A stretch of 64,000 nt of DNA, taken from contig NZ_CM001373.1 of NCBI RefSeq assembly GCF_000236165.1, forward strand, positions 1,261,006 through 1,325,005. Reading direction: 5' to 3'. The stretch comes from Fluoribacter dumoffii NY 23. Lineage in GTDB: Bacteria > Pseudomonadota > Gammaproteobacteria > Legionellales > Legionellaceae. Of this stretch, positions 48,031 to 61,296 are shown piece after piece. The notes under the pieces are model-generated. The model made no database searches and was not told the origin of the DNA. It worked only from the letters and a program-made list of their open reading frames with translations. Position 1 is the first letter of the stretch; each line of letters starts with the position of its first letter. The translations under genes and the position numbers were made by a program.

Positions 48031-49373
48031 CAATTAGCTCCCAAAGATGAAGCCAAACGGGATAACATAGCTACGCTTTCCTTATAATTGAACCGCTCAT
48101 TCATTCCTTGCTCCATGTATTCCCTAATTTTTTCTCTAACGTGAATCGCCTTGTCAATATTTGGATCACTTCCTTTTGCATAAGCACCCAGTAAAATGAA
48201 ATCTTTATTTTTTTCATATAATGATAAATTCTTTTTCAATAATAACATATCATTCATTTGTTGCTCAGATACTATGGATTGCATAACCCGGCTAATTGAC
48301 GCCTCCAAATCAATAGCAGGGTATTGTCCCTCTTCAGCTATAGACCGATTTAACACGATATGCCCGTCCAAAATAGCTCGGGCCGCATCTGCAATGGGAT
48401 CCTGCAAGTCATCTCCTTCGGTTAAAACGGTATAAAATGCAGTAATGGAACCACTTCCTGGCGCCCCGTTTCCTGCTCGCTCAACCAGTTTGGGTAATTT
48501 GGCAAAAACTGAAGGCGGATAGCCTTTGGTTGCCGGTGCTTCACCTATAGAAAGAGCGATTTCCCTTTGTGCTTGAGCAAATCGCGTTAAAGAATCCATA
48601 AGGAGCAGGACATGCTTGCCCTGATCACGAAAATATTCAGCAATACTTGTAGCAACTTTAGCTCCATGTAATCGCATTAAAGGGCTTTCATCTGCGGGAG
48701 CAGCAACTACAACCGCCCGCTTTAAGCCCTCTTCACCTAAATTTAATTCAATAAATTCCTTGACTTCCCTGCCCCGTTCTCCAATTAGTCCAACAACAAC
48801 TACATCCGCATTGGTATAACGCGTCATCATTCCCAACAAAACAGATTTTCCTACTCCAGAGCCAGCAAACAATCCTATTCGTTGTCCCCGACCTACAGTA
48901 AGCAATCCATTTATTGCACGAATCCCTACATCTAAAGGAGTATCAATGACTGCCCTTTTTAAGGGATTGATAGCGGGACTGATTAAGGGATACGCTTCAG
49001 TCAAATCAAGAGGGGGACCCTCATCGATAAAGGCGCCTGAGCCATTTACAATTCGCCCTAATAATTGATTTCCCACTTCAACCTGGGCAACTCTCCCCGT
49101 TGGGGTGATTATCATACCGGGTGCAAGTCCATGGATCGCCCCTAGAGACATCAAATAAACACAATCAGGGCCAAAACCTACCACTTCTGCTTCAATTGAA
49201 TGGGTTTCATCAAGAGTAATAAAGCATCTTGCTCCTATAGGCTGATTAAATCCTTTAGCTTCAAGGGTAAGGCCTACAGCACGACTGATCCGACCGCAAT
49301 GCAATAAACCTGATTGCTCTTTTTCGCGAACTTCAGACAATATTTTAAGGACATAAGATTGATAAATAGTCAT
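48030..49373 (-). CDS. fliI: Flagellum-specific ATPase FliI
   Basis: A 447-residue ATPase powering flagellar type III export. It has Walker [31 protein letters not shown], Walker [21 protein letters not shown], and [17 protein letters not shown]. Length and order are normal. It lies three bases after fliH. Confidence 0.96.
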   Translation of the reverse strand: MTIYQSYVLKILSEVREKEQSGLLHCGRISRAVGLTLEAKGFNQPIGARCFITLDETHSIEAEVVGFGPDCVYLMSLGAIHGLAPGMIITPTGRVAQVEVGNQLLGRIVNGSGAFIDEGPPLDLTEAYPLISPAINPLKRAVIDTPLDVGIRAINGLLTVGRGQRIGLFAGSGVGKSVLLGMMTRYTNADVVVVGLIGERGREVKEFIELNLGEEGLKRAVVVAAPADESPLMRLHGAKVATSIAEYFRDQGKHVLLLMDSLTRFAQAQREIALSIGEAPATKGYPPSVFAKLPKLVERAGNGAPGSGSITAFYTVLTEGDDLQDPIADAARAILDGHIVLNRSIAEEGQYPAIDLEASISRVMQSIVSEQQMNDMLLLKKNLSLYEKNKDFILLGAYAKGSDPNIDKAIHVREKIREYMEQGMNERFNYKESVAMLSRLASSLGAN

Positions 49374-49376
49374 CGA

Positions 49377-50024
49377 TCAATCCTGATCTTTATTAGGAAC
49401 AAACAGATTTTCTTGATTTATATATTTTTCAAAGAGGGTTGTTAAGCGGGTTTGCAACCGGCCATCTAACTCACTATATTCCCCTTTCAGGTAAAAGTCG
49501 CCTCGGCTTAATGAGGGATCTGCTACTAAAATTTCCTGTAATCCAGGTATGTCATTCTCACTAAATTCCTGTTGAACCCAGCTTACATCCTCCGGATGCA
49601 TAGCCAGTGTTTTGTAAGCATGTAGGGAAGGTAATTCCTTTTTAATCGAGTCGAGTAAATTTTTTAATTTATCCGGATAAGCAGTTAATTCGACCCCAAT
49701 ACAATATTGACTTAACCAAATTACTGTTTTAATTATTTCTTGGGTTACATGTTCATCCAGAAGTTTTACCGGATTTTTTAGAATATCAAACCAGCGTAGG
49801 AAGTGTTGTCTCTTTTCATTTATTTCCGTCTGCGCTTGTTGCATTCCTTCCGCATAACCTTTTTCTACCGCTTCCTTTTTTAAACGTTCGCATTCGGCAA
49901 GAAATCGCTCTTCTTCGCTCATTTCTTGCTTTACTTCATTATTTAAAACCGATTCGTATTTCCAGGTACTAAACCCTTGTATACTTTCTTTTTTCTTTAA
50001 GTAGGGTTCAAATTCATCCGCCAT
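49377..50024 (-). CDS. fliH: Flagellar assembly protein FliH
   Basis: A 215-residue regulator of FliI. It has a charged helical N-terminal half (EEERFLAECERLKKEAVEKG with the small-residue spacing seen in FliH) and a C-terminal V-ATPase E-subunit-like domain (LAMHPEDVSWVQQEF; DPSLSRGDFYLKGEYSELDG). It is placed between fliG (79-bp gap) and fliI. Confidence 0.88.
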   Translation of the reverse strand: MADEFEPYLKKKESIQGFSTWKYESVLNNEVKQEMSEEERFLAECERLKKEAVEKGYAEGMQQAQTEINEKRQHFLRWFDILKNPVKLLDEHVTQEIIKTVIWLSQYCIGVELTAYPDKLKNLLDSIKKELPSLHAYKTLAMHPEDVSWVQQEFSENDIPGLQEILVADPSLSRGDFYLKGEYSELDGRLQTRLTTLFEKYINQENLFVPNKDQD

Positions 50025-50103
50025 ACTATCTTCCTGAAATCATATTCAATAAATTAGTGAAGTTTCTCTCTGAGGAACCGAATACTGCAGGCAGGTTCCA
50101 TTG

Positions 50104-51093
50104 TTAAATCATCTCATCTCCACCCTTGGATCCCAGTGCAATCTTGCCATCTTCAGCAAGATTTTTTGCAATAGCTAAAATATCACGTTGTGCGCGCTCA
50201 ACATCAACTACTTTCACAGGCCCCTGTAATTCTATATCTTCACGTAATAAATCCGCCGCCCGCTTGGACATATTGGAAAATATCTTTTCTTTAGTAGGCT
50301 CAGTTGTACCTTTTAAGGCGAGTTTTAATTGCTCAGGAGTGACATCGCGCAATAAAGTTTGCATGCTTCGATCATCCATATCGACCAAATTTTCAAAAAC
50401 GAACATTTTGTCGCGGATTTTTTCACTTAACTCCTGGTCCCAATCTTTGATCTTATTCAGCACTTCCTCTTCCATAGCCCCATCAAAATAGTTAATCACA
50501 TCAGCAACACTCTTGATTCCCCCTACAGAAGAAGTTTTACTTACCTTTTGGCCGCTAAGTTGTTTCTCAATAACCTGTCCGAGTTCAGAGATAGCCTCGG
50601 GTTTAACTGTATCAATATTGCACATCCGCAGAAGCACTTCCGACCTTTTTTCTACACTAAAATAACGTACTACTTCAGCCGCTTGCTCGCTATCCAAATG
50701 AATGAGTATGGTAGCAATAATTTGGGGATGTTCGTTTCGAATCACATCTGCAATTAATCGTCCGTCTAACCATTTTAAACGATTCAGGCCACTGTCTTTA
50801 TCGGAGATAAGGATTCGATCGATAAACGGAGTCGCTTTTTCCAAACCTAAAGCTTCAATGAGTACAGTCCGTAAATAATGCTCTGTATCCACGGTTAAGC
50901 TTGTTTGCTCTCCAATCGCATTGGTAAATTCAACCAAGACGTTTTCCATTTTTGCCTTGGTTACATTACTAAGTGTTGACATGGCAACCCCGACTTTTTG
51001 TACCTGTCTCGGTTCCAAATGCCTTAACACTTCCGCAGCATTTTTTTCACCCATGCTTAATAGCAAAATGGCCGCACGCTCGATTCCATCCAT
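50104..51093 (-). CDS. fliG: Flagellar motor switch protein FliG
   Basis: A 329-residue switch protein with the N-terminal FliF-binding domain (ERAAILLLSMGEKNAAEVL), the middle FliM-binding domain with the EHPQ motif (RNEHPQIIATILIHLD), and the C-terminal torque domain with charged residues (KIRDKMFVFENLVDMDDRSM). It starts two bases after the fliF stop. Confidence 0.96.
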   Translation of the reverse strand: MDGIERAAILLLSMGEKNAAEVLRHLEPRQVQKVGVAMSTLSNVTKAKMENVLVEFTNAIGEQTSLTVDTEHYLRTVLIEALGLEKATPFIDRILISDKDSGLNRLKWLDGRLIADVIRNEHPQIIATILIHLDSEQAAEVVRYFSVEKRSEVLLRMCNIDTVKPEAISELGQVIEKQLSGQKVSKTSSVGGIKSVADVINYFDGAMEEEVLNKIKDWDQELSEKIRDKMFVFENLVDMDDRSMQTLLRDVTPEQLKLALKGTTEPTKEKIFSNMSKRAADLLREDIELQGPVKVVDVERAQRDILAIAKNLAEDGKIALGSKGGDEMI

Positions 51094-51095
51094 AA

Positions 51096-52727
51096 TTACC
51101 CCCGATCAACCCAATTTTTAACGACCTGTGCTACCCTTTTGGGTTCCTTATCAACTACCTGGCGTAATAAATTCAGTTGCGACTCATAATCATTGGCTTC
51201 CTTGATTGAAATGGTTCCATCATAGGTTAAATCACCCAAAGACTGCTCATCATTCGCAATATTGCCAACATTTCGATTGCTTGCCAATGTTTTAAGCATT
51301 GGTCTTAGCACCCCAAAAATTAATGCTAAAACAAATAACGCACCCGCAACCTGTTTCACTATAGACCAGAAGATATCTTTCTCCCAAAATCGTTCCTCAG
51401 GAATGGCAGCTATAGGATCAGGTTTAACAAAATCAGTATTGATTACATTTAAACTGTCACCACGCTGTGCATTTAAGCCAATTGCATCAGCGACAAGTAA
51501 TTTAATTTGATCAATTTCTTTTGGAGTCAGTGGAGTTTTGGTTAGTTTTTTAGTCTTTTCATCCATTACTGCTCGATTATCAACCAAAACAGCAACAGTG
51601 ATTCGTTTAATCGTACCGGGCTGATTTTTAGTATGACTCACTGTTTTATCCAACTCAAAATTTTTGGTACTTTGAGTGCGCGAATCTGAGGATTGACTTA
51701 CATCGGATTCTGTTGCGGCTTGTCCTTGTTGTGGTGCATTTTTAGGAGGCGTATTCTTGGCAGCAAGCGCAGGATTATTTTGCGGTATATTTGATAAAGT
51801 GCCCGGGACCCCAACTGCATCATTTGAAGTCTTGCGTTTTTCTTCCATAATTTGTTCACTACGCAATGAAGGCAGTTCCGGATTAAACATTTCCTGAGTT
51901 TGTTCATAACTGGTAAAATCAATATCAGCAGACACTTTTGCCCTAACACGGCCATAACCCAATATAGGTGTCAAAATGTCTTGAATTTTTTGCGCATATT
52001 GATGTTCCAAATTTTGTCTGTAGTCCAAAAAGCGCTCGGTATCCGAAAAGAGCGTTTGTCCCCCGCCTTCATTCAATAACTGTCCATCCTGATCAACCAC
52101 AGTAACACGACTTGAGGACAAATTTGGAATGCTGGATGCAACCAAATTCACAATGGCAGCAATGGTATGTTTTTTCAGCTCCAAACCGGAATAAACATCA
52201 AGAAAAACAGAGGCGCTAGGTTCATGAGCATCGCGAACAAAAGCGGATTCACGTGGAATTGCCAGATGAACTCGAGCAGATTTAATGTCATTAAATTTAC
52301 TTATTGTGCGAGCTAATTCCGCTTCCAGGGCTTGTTTATAGCGGGCACTTTCCATAAACTGACTGCTATTAAATGCATTTGAACTGGAAAAAAGTTCTTC
52401 TGAACCTACTGGCTCGCGAGGCAATCCTTCCATTGCCAATTTAAGACGTACACTTTGCAGATCCTGTGATGCAACCATAATTACGCTGTTGTTACTGTCA
52501 ATCTTAAAATCAATACCATTCCGTTCAAGTGCGGATACTATCTCTGCCGCATCGCGTGCATTCATTTGCGTATATAAAGGCACATAATTGGGCTCACGCG
52601 ACCATAAAACGACTGCTAGACCAATTGCTATGCTTGCAGCTATACCTACTAATAGACCAATTTGCCGTGCAATAGATAAATTCGAAAACTTTGCAGCTAC
52701 TGTTGATGCACTATCAGCCAATGCCAT
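51096..52727 (-). CDS. fliF: Flagellar MS-ring protein FliF
   Basis: A 543-residue MS-ring protein. Two membrane helices (residues about 24-44, and about 445-465 FWSIVKQVAGALFVLALIFG) flank the periplasmic ring-building domains (YVPLYTQMNARDAAEIVSAL; ESARYKQALEAELARTI; SARVHLAIPRESAFVRD). The C-terminal FliG-binding tail is present. It is somewhat shorter than the 560-residue average. Confidence 0.96.
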   Translation of the reverse strand: MALADSASTVAAKFSNLSIARQIGLLVGIAASIAIGLAVVLWSREPNYVPLYTQMNARDAAEIVSALERNGIDFKIDSNNSVIMVASQDLQSVRLKLAMEGLPREPVGSEELFSSSNAFNSSQFMESARYKQALEAELARTISKFNDIKSARVHLAIPRESAFVRDAHEPSASVFLDVYSGLELKKHTIAAIVNLVASSIPNLSSSRVTVVDQDGQLLNEGGGQTLFSDTERFLDYRQNLEHQYAQKIQDILTPILGYGRVRAKVSADIDFTSYEQTQEMFNPELPSLRSEQIMEEKRKTSNDAVGVPGTLSNIPQNNPALAAKNTPPKNAPQQGQAATESDVSQSSDSRTQSTKNFELDKTVSHTKNQPGTIKRITVAVLVDNRAVMDEKTKKLTKTPLTPKEIDQIKLLVADAIGLNAQRGDSLNVINTDFVKPDPIAAIPEERFWEKDIFWSIVKQVAGALFVLALIFGVLRPMLKTLASNRNVGNIANDEQSLGDLTYDGTISIKEANDYESQLNLLRQVVDKEPKRVAQVVKNWVDRG

Positions 52728-52740
52728 ATCAAACTCCTAC

Positions 52741-53055
52741 TTATACTGGCATATTCATTATATCTTGATATGCTTGAACTACTTTATTGCGAACTCGAAC
52801 AGTAGCCTCAAGACCCAGATTAGACTTTTGAGCTGCTATCATCACTTCCCCCAAACTGATATCAGGGTCGCCCATTTCATAACGGGTTTTTAAAGCATCT
52901 GCATTTTGATTTAAATCATTCACTTGATTTAAAGCCTGCTGAAATACTGTTCCAAACGAAGATTGACTGGTTTCTGTTTCAAGAATGCCGCTCTCTGCCT
53001 TCGCAGACATCGTTTTTATCTGGTTAAGCAGGTTTACTGTATTAATATCATTCAT
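52741..53055 (-). CDS. fliE: Flagellar hook-basal body protein FliE
   Basis: A 104-residue FliE, the usual length, connecting the MS ring to the rod. The C-terminal family motif is clear (GDPDISLGEVMIAAQKSNLG then VRNKVVQAYQDIMNMPV). I use ATG 53055, which gives the family length; ATG 53088 would add 11 unmatched residues. Neither has an ideal ribosome site. It is first in the fliEFGHIJ-yhdP unit. Confidence 0.92.
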   Translation of the reverse strand: MNDINTVNLLNQIKTMSAKAESGILETETSQSSFGTVFQQALNQVNDLNQNADALKTRYEMGDPDISLGEVMIAAQKSNLGLEATVRVRNKVVQAYQDIMNMPV

Positions 53056-53193
53056 ATCCTTATTTACCTCATAATGTGAATTGTACATCCCTTCTACCTT
53101 TGTAGTCCCGGGAGAAAAACCGTGCAGGTTTAGTCACAATTCTGTCTGTCTTTCTGAGGAGCAATACGTTAAATTCGCTCCCAATCCATTGAT

Positions 53194-54507
53194 TTATACT
53201 GTGTAACCTTCCTCGCGCATTTTTGCCAATTTATAACGCAATGTGCGTTCACTCACTCCTAATAAAGCGGCTACTTTTTGCCTATTCCCCTCATTTTCCA
53301 ATAAAGTTTTTTCAATCAATTCAAACTCATGGATTTGTAGATTTTTACTGGTGGCAGCAGGAGATGTTTCTGAAGTTAGTGTATTGGTTAAAGACAATTG
53401 CAAGTGTTCCGCTTCTATTATTCCTTGCGTCTGCAGGACTAACGCGCGTTGAATTACATTATCCAGTTCTCTCGCATTCCCCGGCCATGGATAAGCCAAC
53501 ATCAGTTTCTGGGCTGCTGGACAAATTACAGGGACTGCAGTGTGTTTGTGTTGGCAATGTTTTCGAATTAAATAGTTTGCTAAAGGAATAATATCATTTT
53601 TTCGTTCGCGTAAAGGATCCCATTGCAAAGGAAAAACATTCAAACGATAAAACAAATCTTCCCTGAAACGACCGGCTTTCACTTCATCCTTAAGTTGTCT
53701 GTTGGTCGTAGCCAAAATACGCACATCCAAACTAATCGTTTTATTGGCTCCGATTCGCTCTACTTCCTTCTCTTGTAAAACACGGAGCAATTTAGCCTGC
53801 AAACTTAAAGGCATTTCACTGACTTCATCCAGTAATAAAGTCCCTCCTTGTGCCTGTTCAAACTTCCCTGGCGTTGATTTATAAGCTCCAGTAAATGAGC
53901 CTTTTTCATAACCAAATAAGGTCGCCTCAAGCATTTGTTCAGGAATCGCGGCACAATTAATCGCAATAAAGGGTTGTTTTTTCCGCGCTGAATGATCATG
54001 AATGAAATGAGCTAAAACTTCTTTACCAGTCCCACTTTCGCCGCTAATCATCACACCTACATCCGATTGGGCAACTTTTAGTGCCATAGTCAACAGCGCT
54101 TGACTTTTTGGATCTTTGGCAATGGGTTCCCCAGTATCTTCATCAAATTCGATTTTGATGTATTGATTGATTTTTTCTGTTAGTACCTGGGCACTGAATG
54201 GTTTTTGTAAATAATCCACAGCTCCATGATGGAGGGCGTTTACCGCATCTTGTACTGAACCATAAGCAGTCATCAAAATTACGGGCAATCCCAGCCTTCT
54301 TTTTTGGATCTCCGCGAGTAATTGATTTCCATCAAGTTCATCCATACGTATATCCGTCAATACAACCGAAGGATTATGGATTTCAAGAAGAGCCAAAGCT
54401 TCCTTGCCATCTTTAGCAGTAATATATGTATGGCCAGCAATAGTCATTGTTTCAGCCAGCGCTTCCCTTAATACTGGATCATCTTCAACGATTAAAACAT
54501 GACTCAT
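53194..54507 (-). CDS. fleR: Sigma-54 response regulator FleR/FlrC
   Basis: A 437-residue NtrC-type activator. The receiver domain has its phospho-Asp in VVLTDIRMDEL. The AAA+ core has Walker A SGESGTGKEVLA, the sigma-54 loop as GSFTGA rather than the common GAFTGA, and TLLLDEVSEMPLSLQ. The C-terminal Fis-type helix-turn-helix is RQKVAALLGVSERTLRYKL. In Pseudomonas, Vibrio and Legionella this factor drives basal-body genes with RpoN, and fliE lies directly downstream. Confidence 0.92.
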   Translation of the reverse strand: MSHVLIVEDDPVLREALAETMTIAGHTYITAKDGKEALALLEIHNPSVVLTDIRMDELDGNQLLAEIQKRRLGLPVILMTAYGSVQDAVNALHHGAVDYLQKPFSAQVLTEKINQYIKIEFDEDTGEPIAKDPKSQALLTMALKVAQSDVGVMISGESGTGKEVLAHFIHDHSARKKQPFIAINCAAIPEQMLEATLFGYEKGSFTGAYKSTPGKFEQAQGGTLLLDEVSEMPLSLQAKLLRVLQEKEVERIGANKTISLDVRILATTNRQLKDEVKAGRFREDLFYRLNVFPLQWDPLRERKNDIIPLANYLIRKHCQHKHTAVPVICPAAQKLMLAYPWPGNARELDNVIQRALVLQTQGIIEAEHLQLSLTNTLTSETSPAATSKNLQIHEFELIEKTLLENEGNRQKVAALLGVSERTLRYKLAKMREEGYTV

Positions 54508-54632
54508 AGAAAGTCCCTTTTCTAAGTGTTATAAAGGAGATCGTCCCGAATGAAGAAAGTATGCTCCTGAACTTTAATCATACTATCCAATCAGGAGATA
54601 CATCGCCATAGGCAGGGGGACGACTCAAAATA

Positions 54633-55634
54633 TTACGGCAAAAACAAATTAACTTGTGTACCTACTCCTTCTCTAGACTCCAGGCTTACTCGACCACCGT
54701 GGGCTTTTACTACTGCATATACGACGGCTAAACCCAAACCATTGCCTTGGGCCTTTGTAGTATAGAAAGGTGAAAAGGCCTGGCTCTTTACATCTTCTGT
54801 CATTCCCTTACCATTATCCTCTACTGATATTTGTATACCTGAATCATCCATAGATGCAAGTGTTAAATTAATTTCTGTTGCATCGGATTGTAATGAATTG
54901 ATCACCAAGTTTAAAACAGCACCAATTAGCGACTCTGTATGAATTAATGACTCCTGAGTAACCAGTCGATTATTCAAATTAAAAGTTACATTTCTGGCCA
55001 AAACGTAGGGTTGTGCGCGCTGAACAAGCAAAGAGCACCAGGAATTCATATCCACCCGAGTTGGCTCTATTGTGGTACCCCGAGCAAAAAGCAATAAATC
55101 CTGAATTTGTTGCTCAATACTGGAGTGGCATTCTTGCAATCGATGAATCCAGTTTTGGGTTCGTACATCTAAATCCGGGAGATTGTTTAAATGTTCCGTA
55201 TAAAGCATTGCGGAGGCCAAAGGGGTTCTAATTTGATGTGCAAGCTGTGCAGTCATTGTACCAATTGATACTAAACGTTTTTCATTTTCTTTTGCTTTCT
55301 CATAATCTCGGGTCGCGGTAATATCAGTCAAACTGACTAATATACCAGGAAGACTATCCAAAGTTGCAATCGCTACATGAACACGGCGGCCATCGGCAAG
55401 AGAAACTTCATGACCGTCATCAGCACGAGGAACAAACGCTCGTAAAAGCACGTCCAACCATAAAGAATCAAGCAAACCATAGCCTAACATTGCTTCTGCA
55501 GGGGGATTTAACCAAACAATACGTCCCTGAGAATTTATAATCACCAGAGCAGTTGGCAAGCTGGAGAGAATATCCCACTCGGAAAGAGGTATATGAGGTC
55601 TTACAGCACATGTTTGGTAATTAGAATAATGCAT
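54633..55634 (-). CDS. fleS: Sensor histidine kinase FleS/FlrB
   Basis: A 333-residue soluble kinase. A PAS domain (residues about 20-115) is followed by the phospho-His in QLAHQIRTPLASAMLYTEHL and the ATPase boxes (NLVINSLQSDATE, DNGKGM, GNGLGLAVVYAVV). It has no membrane helix, as in FleS/FlrB. It pairs with the downstream fleR. Confidence 0.9.
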   Translation of the reverse strand: MHYSNYQTCAVRPHIPLSEWDILSSLPTALVIINSQGRIVWLNPPAEAMLGYGLLDSLWLDVLLRAFVPRADDGHEVSLADGRRVHVAIATLDSLPGILVSLTDITATRDYEKAKENEKRLVSIGTMTAQLAHQIRTPLASAMLYTEHLNNLPDLDVRTQNWIHRLQECHSSIEQQIQDLLLFARGTTIEPTRVDMNSWCSLLVQRAQPYVLARNVTFNLNNRLVTQESLIHTESLIGAVLNLVINSLQSDATEINLTLASMDDSGIQISVEDNGKGMTEDVKSQAFSPFYTTKAQGNGLGLAVVYAVVKAHGGRVSLESREGVGTQVNLFLP

Positions 55635-55927
55635 ACTGGATGAAATTATTATAATTAATAAGAAGACTGTAGCAAATTTGGAATAAAATGAAAATATATT
55701 TAAAATCAGGCAATTAAATTAAGTTAGGTTTGTAACTCACTTTCCTCACTCCACTAATGACTTATGTGTTTTTTTAAAATCAAAGTGATATTTTTTTTTC
55801 CGAGACGGCAACAACTTACATCTCTAGCGACAGCGAAAAGGAGAGTTGTTGGATATTCCGAAACGGTGTAAATGGAGAAGCAGGCGCGAAAATTTTTGTA
55901 ATTTTGGACTTTTTTTCCGAATCTCTG

Positions 55928-57229
55928 TCAGGATTTGGGCTTTTTTTCATCCAGAGATTTCAAAAATGCCATTTTCTCGGCAATTTTAATTTCTAACCCG
56001 CGCCCTACCGGTTTATACCAACCGGGCTCTTTCATTCCCTCAGGTAGATATTGCTCCCCAGCTGCATATCCATGGGGCTCGTCATGAGCATATCGATACC
56101 TTTTTCCATATCCCAGTTTTTTCATTAAACGAGTAGGCGCGTTACGTAAATGAACAGGCACTTCACGAGACTTATCATGCTTTACAAAATCCATCGCCTG
56201 ATTAAAAGCAACATAGGCTGCATTGCTCTTGGCGGCAATTGCCAGATAAATAACCGCTTGCCCGAGTGCAAGTTCTCCTTCAGGAGAACCTAATCGCTCA
56301 TAGGTTTCTGCAGCGTCATTTACAATTTGCATTGCACGGGGGTCAGCTAAGCCTATATCCTCCCAAGCCATTCTCACTATACGGCGGGCCAGATAACGAG
56401 GATCCACCCCCCCATCCAGCATTCGACATAGCCAATAGAGTGCGGCATCTGGATTAGACCCACGTACTGACTTATGTAAAGCAGAAATTTGATCGTAAAA
56501 ATGTTCACCTTTTTTATCAAAACGCCGGCCCTGTTCTGCCAACGCATTCATGACAAATTCTTTGCTTACATCCTCAATATTCATTGCAGTACATGCATTG
56601 TGAAGTTGCTCAAGGCTATTCAATAAACGTCGCGCATCGCCATCAGCAAATCCAATCAGCATTTCTACAGCATCATCATCAAATTGCACTGGAGATAACA
56701 CTGCTTGATGAGCTTTTAGAAACAATTGCCTCAACTCTTCATCAGTTAGAGACTTTAAAACATAAACTTGGGCACGGGACAATAAAGCAGAATTCACTTC
56801 AAAAGAGGGATTTTCTGTGGTTGCCCCTATAAAGGTTACCAAACCCGATTCTGTGTAGGGTAACAGGGCATCTTGCTGGGCTTTATTAAAACGATGAATT
56901 TCATCAATGAACAAAAGAGTATGTTTTCCGTGGCTGAGGTTTTCCTGGGCTTTTTCCACTGCAGCACGGATATCTTTGACTCCCGAGAATACGGCTGAAA
57001 GAGCAATCCATTCACAATCAAATGCTTCAGCAGCAAGACGGGCAATTGTTGTTTTCCCAACCCCAGGCGGGCCCCATAGGATCATAGAGTGGCATTTTTT
57101 ACTGGTAAAGCTAAGTCGCAATGATTTCCCTTCACCCAATAAATGACTTTGCCCTATCACCTCATCCAGGCTTTTGGGCCTTAACAGTTCTGCAAGCGGA
57201 GGGTTGGGGTTGGTATTAAATAAACTCAT
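55928..57229 (-). CDS. rarA: Replication-associated recombination ATPase RarA (MgsA)
   Basis: A 433-residue clamp-loader-like AAA+ ATPase acting at stalled forks. It has Walker [16 protein letters not shown], Walker [18 protein letters not shown], sensor 1 [20 protein letters not shown], and a C-terminal tetramerisation region ([20 protein letters not shown]). Its start overlaps the lolA stop by four bases, the common ftsK-lolA-rarA arrangement. Confidence 0.95.
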   Translation of the reverse strand: MSLFNTNPNPPLAELLRPKSLDEVIGQSHLLGEGKSLRLSFTSKKCHSMILWGPPGVGKTTIARLAAEAFDCEWIALSAVFSGVKDIRAAVEKAQENLSHGKHTLLFIDEIHRFNKAQQDALLPYTESGLVTFIGATTENPSFEVNSALLSRAQVYVLKSLTDEELRQLFLKAHQAVLSPVQFDDDAVEMLIGFADGDARRLLNSLEQLHNACTAMNIEDVSKEFVMNALAEQGRRFDKKGEHFYDQISALHKSVRGSNPDAALYWLCRMLDGGVDPRYLARRIVRMAWEDIGLADPRAMQIVNDAAETYERLGSPEGELALGQAVIYLAIAAKSNAAYVAFNQAMDFVKHDKSREVPVHLRNAPTRLMKKLGYGKRYRYAHDEPHGYAAGEQYLPEGMKEPGWYKPVGRGLEIKIAEKMAFLKSLDEKKPKS

Positions 57230-57834
57230 TGCTGTACCACATCAACCCCTTTGGGTGTTTTGAATTGAAACAAATTACCTGAAAGTTTAGGGTTTAACTT
57301 GATTTGTGATAATTTCACTGTAGTCACCTGCCCTAACTGGTCATATAGCTCCAATCCCGTTAAGCTATCTTGTCGAAAAATTAATTTTATGCGCTGAAAA
57401 TTCGCTTTTGATGATTTTGACTTGAGATCAAAAACCAGGTCTTTCCCCATGCTACTCTGAGTCACACTAAAATCACGGGTTACGGTATTGTCATAACCAC
57501 TTAAGAATAAAGCAGCAGTTCCACCTAAACCTTTCCGTTGGGTTTTAACAGTAACTTGCTCCAAATCTTTATCATAAACCCAAATTTTATGTCCATCAGC
57601 TACCATCAATTGTGCCATGGGCTGTTCGGTTTGCCAGCGGAATCGACCTGGTCTTTGCAAGGCCATAGTCCCTGAGGAACTGGAGACAACCCGATGCTTT
57701 GCTTTTACTGATTGTTTGAACACCGCCGTCATTGAGCGAATGCCATTTAATTTGGCTTGTAATAATACATCAGGTGTTTCACTAAATACCGCAGTAGAAA
57801 TACTTAAAAGCAATACCATTAATATTTTTTTCAT
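57226..57834 (-). CDS. lolA: Outer-membrane lipoprotein carrier LolA
   Basis: A 202-residue periplasmic chaperone moving lipoproteins from LolCDE to LolB. A signal peptide (MKKILMVLLLSISTAVFS) is followed by the LolA barrel: MTAVFKQSVKAKHRVVSSSSG, PGRFRWQTEQPMAQLMVADG, and KIWVYDKDLEQVTVK. It lies three bases after ftsK. Confidence 0.94.
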   Translation of the reverse strand: MKKILMVLLLSISTAVFSETPDVLLQAKLNGIRSMTAVFKQSVKAKHRVVSSSSGTMALQRPGRFRWQTEQPMAQLMVADGHKIWVYDKDLEQVTVKTQRKGLGGTAALFLSGYDNTVTRDFSVTQSSMGKDLVFDLKSKSSKANFQRIKLIFRQDSLTGLELYDQLGQVTTVKLSQIKLNPKLSGNLFQFKTPKGVDVVQQ

Positions 57835-57837
57835 TAA

Positions 57838-61242
<3,405 letters not shown>

Positions 61243-61257
61243 AACATATCCAAAAAA

Positions 61258-61296
61258 CAGCCTGGGTGTTTAGTATCCTGAACCTCAGGCTACGAT
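61258..61296. repeat. GCCTGGGT-type inverted repeat between convergent genes
   Basis: CAGCCTGGGTGTT pairs imperfectly with AACCTCAGGCTACG, between the trxB stop and the Popeye-like gene's 3' end. It is the same type as at 36856-36943 and may terminate both genes. Confidence 0.5.

Noticed and set aside
53089-53193. Sigma-54 promoter before fliE
   Set aside because: The best match (GT-N10-GC on the minus strand) lacks the essential GG at -24, so it is not listed although RpoN control is expected for this operon.
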